From positions 62,001 through 126,000 of the forward strand of contig JAOVVO010000163.1 of assembly GCA_028564675.1 (NCBI GenBank): a DNA stretch of 64,000 nucleotides. The letters are read 5' to 3'. The position numbers were made by a program, and so were the translations under genes. Source of the DNA: Onchocerca lupi (Eukaryota; Nematoda; Chromadorea; Rhabditida; Onchocercidae). Positions 63,301-64,000 of the stretch are shown in pieces. The notes beneath the pieces were generated by a model. The model worked only from the letters and a program-made list of their open reading frames with translations. It was not told the DNA's origin and did no database searches. Each line of letters opens with the position of its first letter. Within the stretch, counting starts at the first letter, position 1.

Positions 63301-63515
63301 AAGAGCAATTGAATTCGGAACGGAAAAGACGACTTGAGGTCGTAGAACGAACAGCAATTATCCGACGAGATCCACGAGAACTAAGGTCAGGCTTGGATGA
63401 TTCTGTTTTATCAGTGCAGCGCCGGCTATCACTACATCTTCCACGCAAAAATTATCATCTAGCTGCTGAAACACGAATTCGAGCACAGAGTTTGAGCAAT
63501 AACTTTTTCAGATAG
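39332..63515 (+). CDS. che-10: Rootletin / CHE-10, ciliary rootlet coiled-coil protein (1918 aa, 40 exons)
   Basis: Forty exons (listed in the next three entries) join to 5757 nt with all 39 junctions in phase. The protein begins MSEQNNEEIEDAETNN, stops at TAG 63513-63515 after SLSNNFFR, and is close in length to human rootletin (2017 aa as I recall). After a short acidic head it is almost wholly charged heptad coiled coil. Family-typical stretches include LWVAFNKLRRQVRDLRTETE near residue 240 and LLVSQEESLQAKENERKALK in exon 32. Two Ser/Arg/Pro breaks, RGRRSRSISP near 360 and RRSSSACLSPHVRF near 1335, interrupt the coil. Rootletin polymerises into the rootlet at the base of cilia; in C. elegans CHE-10 is needed for sensory cilia and chemosensation. 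Related coiled-coil families (CROCC2, CEP250) are less likely given the length, but identity rests on sequence recognition, not a search. Confidence 0.88.
39391..43128 (+). other. Large first intron of che-10
   Basis: This 3.7-kb intron is the longest of the gene and has no supportable exon. It holds a GAATGAAT run (40904-40927), AGTAAGTAGAT repeats (41288-41355) and a palindromic X-box-like site at 42632-42645. An alternative promoter here is possible. Confidence 0.5.
42632..42645 (+). promoter_or_regulatory. Palindromic X-box-like site in che-10 intron 1
   Basis: GTTGCT-AT-AGCAGC has the 6-2-6 architecture of the RFX X-box (GTTNCC-AT-RGNAAC). It differs from the consensus at the sixth base and at the penultimate base. 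It lies about 480 bases before exon 2. Confidence 0.25.
52605..52690. repeat. ~33-bp tandem repeat in che-10 intron 19
   Basis: Three copies of 'agcttataatttagcaatttattggaaa' occur just after the exon 19 donor. Confidence 0.65.
54891..55058. mobile_element. Dispersed repeat, copy 2 (in che-10 intron 23)
   Basis: 'ttcatttccgcacaacgttt…attcgaaattttgaaacaatgttgcac…gtttccatatagataaagcgc…gaacatttacatttttattt' matches the copy at 21876-22032 in the same window orientation. It sits between exons 23 and 24 and does not disturb splice sites. Confidence 0.65.
58616..63515 (+). other. che-10: che-10 exons 30-40
   Basis: Exons: 58616-58785, 58980-59100, 59233-59396, 60031-60210, 60361-60474, 60713-60867, 61169-61298, 61602-61802, 62353-62490, 62788-62895, 63222-63515. 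They encode about residues 1328-1918. Exon 30 opens with the second Ser/Arg/Pro break, then coiled coil resumes. The tail after RRDPRELRSGLDDSV in exon 40 is basic and non-coil. Acceptors for exons 31 (CATGAAG) and 37 (TTAAAG) are weaker than the rest, but phase and protein sequence support them. Confidence 0.8.
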
Positions 63516-64000
63516 TGAAACTTAAAATTTGGCAACCATCATTTTAGAAAAATCATCATCGCAAGTTTCTTCTTCTTGCTCACATCATTAATTTTCGGAA
63601 ACTTCCAAATATAGGCACTTTGTACTTAACTGTGACAAAATTTCTTCCACATATTGCAGTCCATAGCTTTCTATAGCTTTATATTTTGTTATCATGCATG
63701 CATGCATGCTGCATGAATATATATTTGAACTTTTCCAAAGATATTAACATTTTGCATCTGGAACTGCTTACTGAAATTTATCGTTACAGTTGAAGGGAAT
63801 TTTTTGAAATTTTCGCAAATTTCATACTTATAATGTTTAATCGAGAAGCCATTGATATTGAGTTATAAATTCATTTGATTATTTTCATAGTTTACAAAAC
63901 ACATGCTTTTTAAGGATCTAATTTTTTTTTTTCTGCAGTGCTATTTTTCTCCTTGAATTCCATCCTACTCAGAAATAAATACTGATTCTTTCTAGATTCT
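63516..64000 (+). other. che-10: 3' flank / UTR of che-10
   Basis: No coding sequence was seen. It contains a GCATGCATGC run at about 63695-63715 and an AATAAA at 63974-63979, 459 bases past the stop, which is a possible distal poly(A) signal. Confidence 0.45.

Overview
The window looks like genomic DNA of a parasitic nematode, most likely a filarial (onchocercid) or related clade III worm. The DNA is very AT-rich and introns are short to medium with T-rich TTTCAG/TTTTAG acceptors. It carries a nematode-type cuticle collagen (FCK–W box, RxxR processing site, interrupted Gly-X-Y blocks, C-terminal CDHCPxPRTxPGY). Species and chromosome cannot be fixed from sequence alone. All gene models were built by hand from reading frames, splice sites and intron phase. 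No tRNA, rRNA, CRISPR, plasmid or phage signal was seen.

Layout: (1) Positions 1-1704 hold the 3' end of an unrecognised plus-strand gene. (2) 1705-10115 is repeat-bearing noncoding DNA. (3) 10116-14889 is an unrecognised seven-exon plus-strand gene of about 350 aa in which every intron is phase 0. (4) 15971-17995 and 20773-24095 are two minus-strand paralogues of the coiled-coil zinc-finger protein ZC4H2, in tandem. Downstream copy A is diverged and its first exon was not found; upstream copy B is complete at 268 aa. (5) 24096-28209 is a microsatellite-rich spacer. (6) 28210-30976 is a nine-exon cuticle collagen of 330 aa, plus strand. (7) 32751-33540 is a small single-pass membrane protein gene. 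(8) 33541-39331 is a spacer with a foldback element, a long imperfect RNA-type hairpin and an X-box-like site. (9) 39332-63515 is a 40-exon gene for rootletin (CHE-10), the coiled-coil protein of the ciliary rootlet. The assembled reading frame is 1918 aa and all 39 exon junctions close in phase.

The genes do not form an obvious operon. Rootletin acts in ciliated sensory neurons, ZC4H2 relatives are known from neural development in vertebrates, and the collagen is an extracellular cuticle protein. The noncoding part is dominated by short degenerate tandem duplications, many inside introns. One element of about 160 bp is shared between an intron of the ZC4H2 copy and an intron of the rootletin gene.

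The most interesting leads are the ZC4H2 tandem pair with an altered finger, the hairpin upstream of rootletin, the dispersed repeat, the candidate RFX/DAF-19 X-boxes and the all-phase-0 orphan gene.
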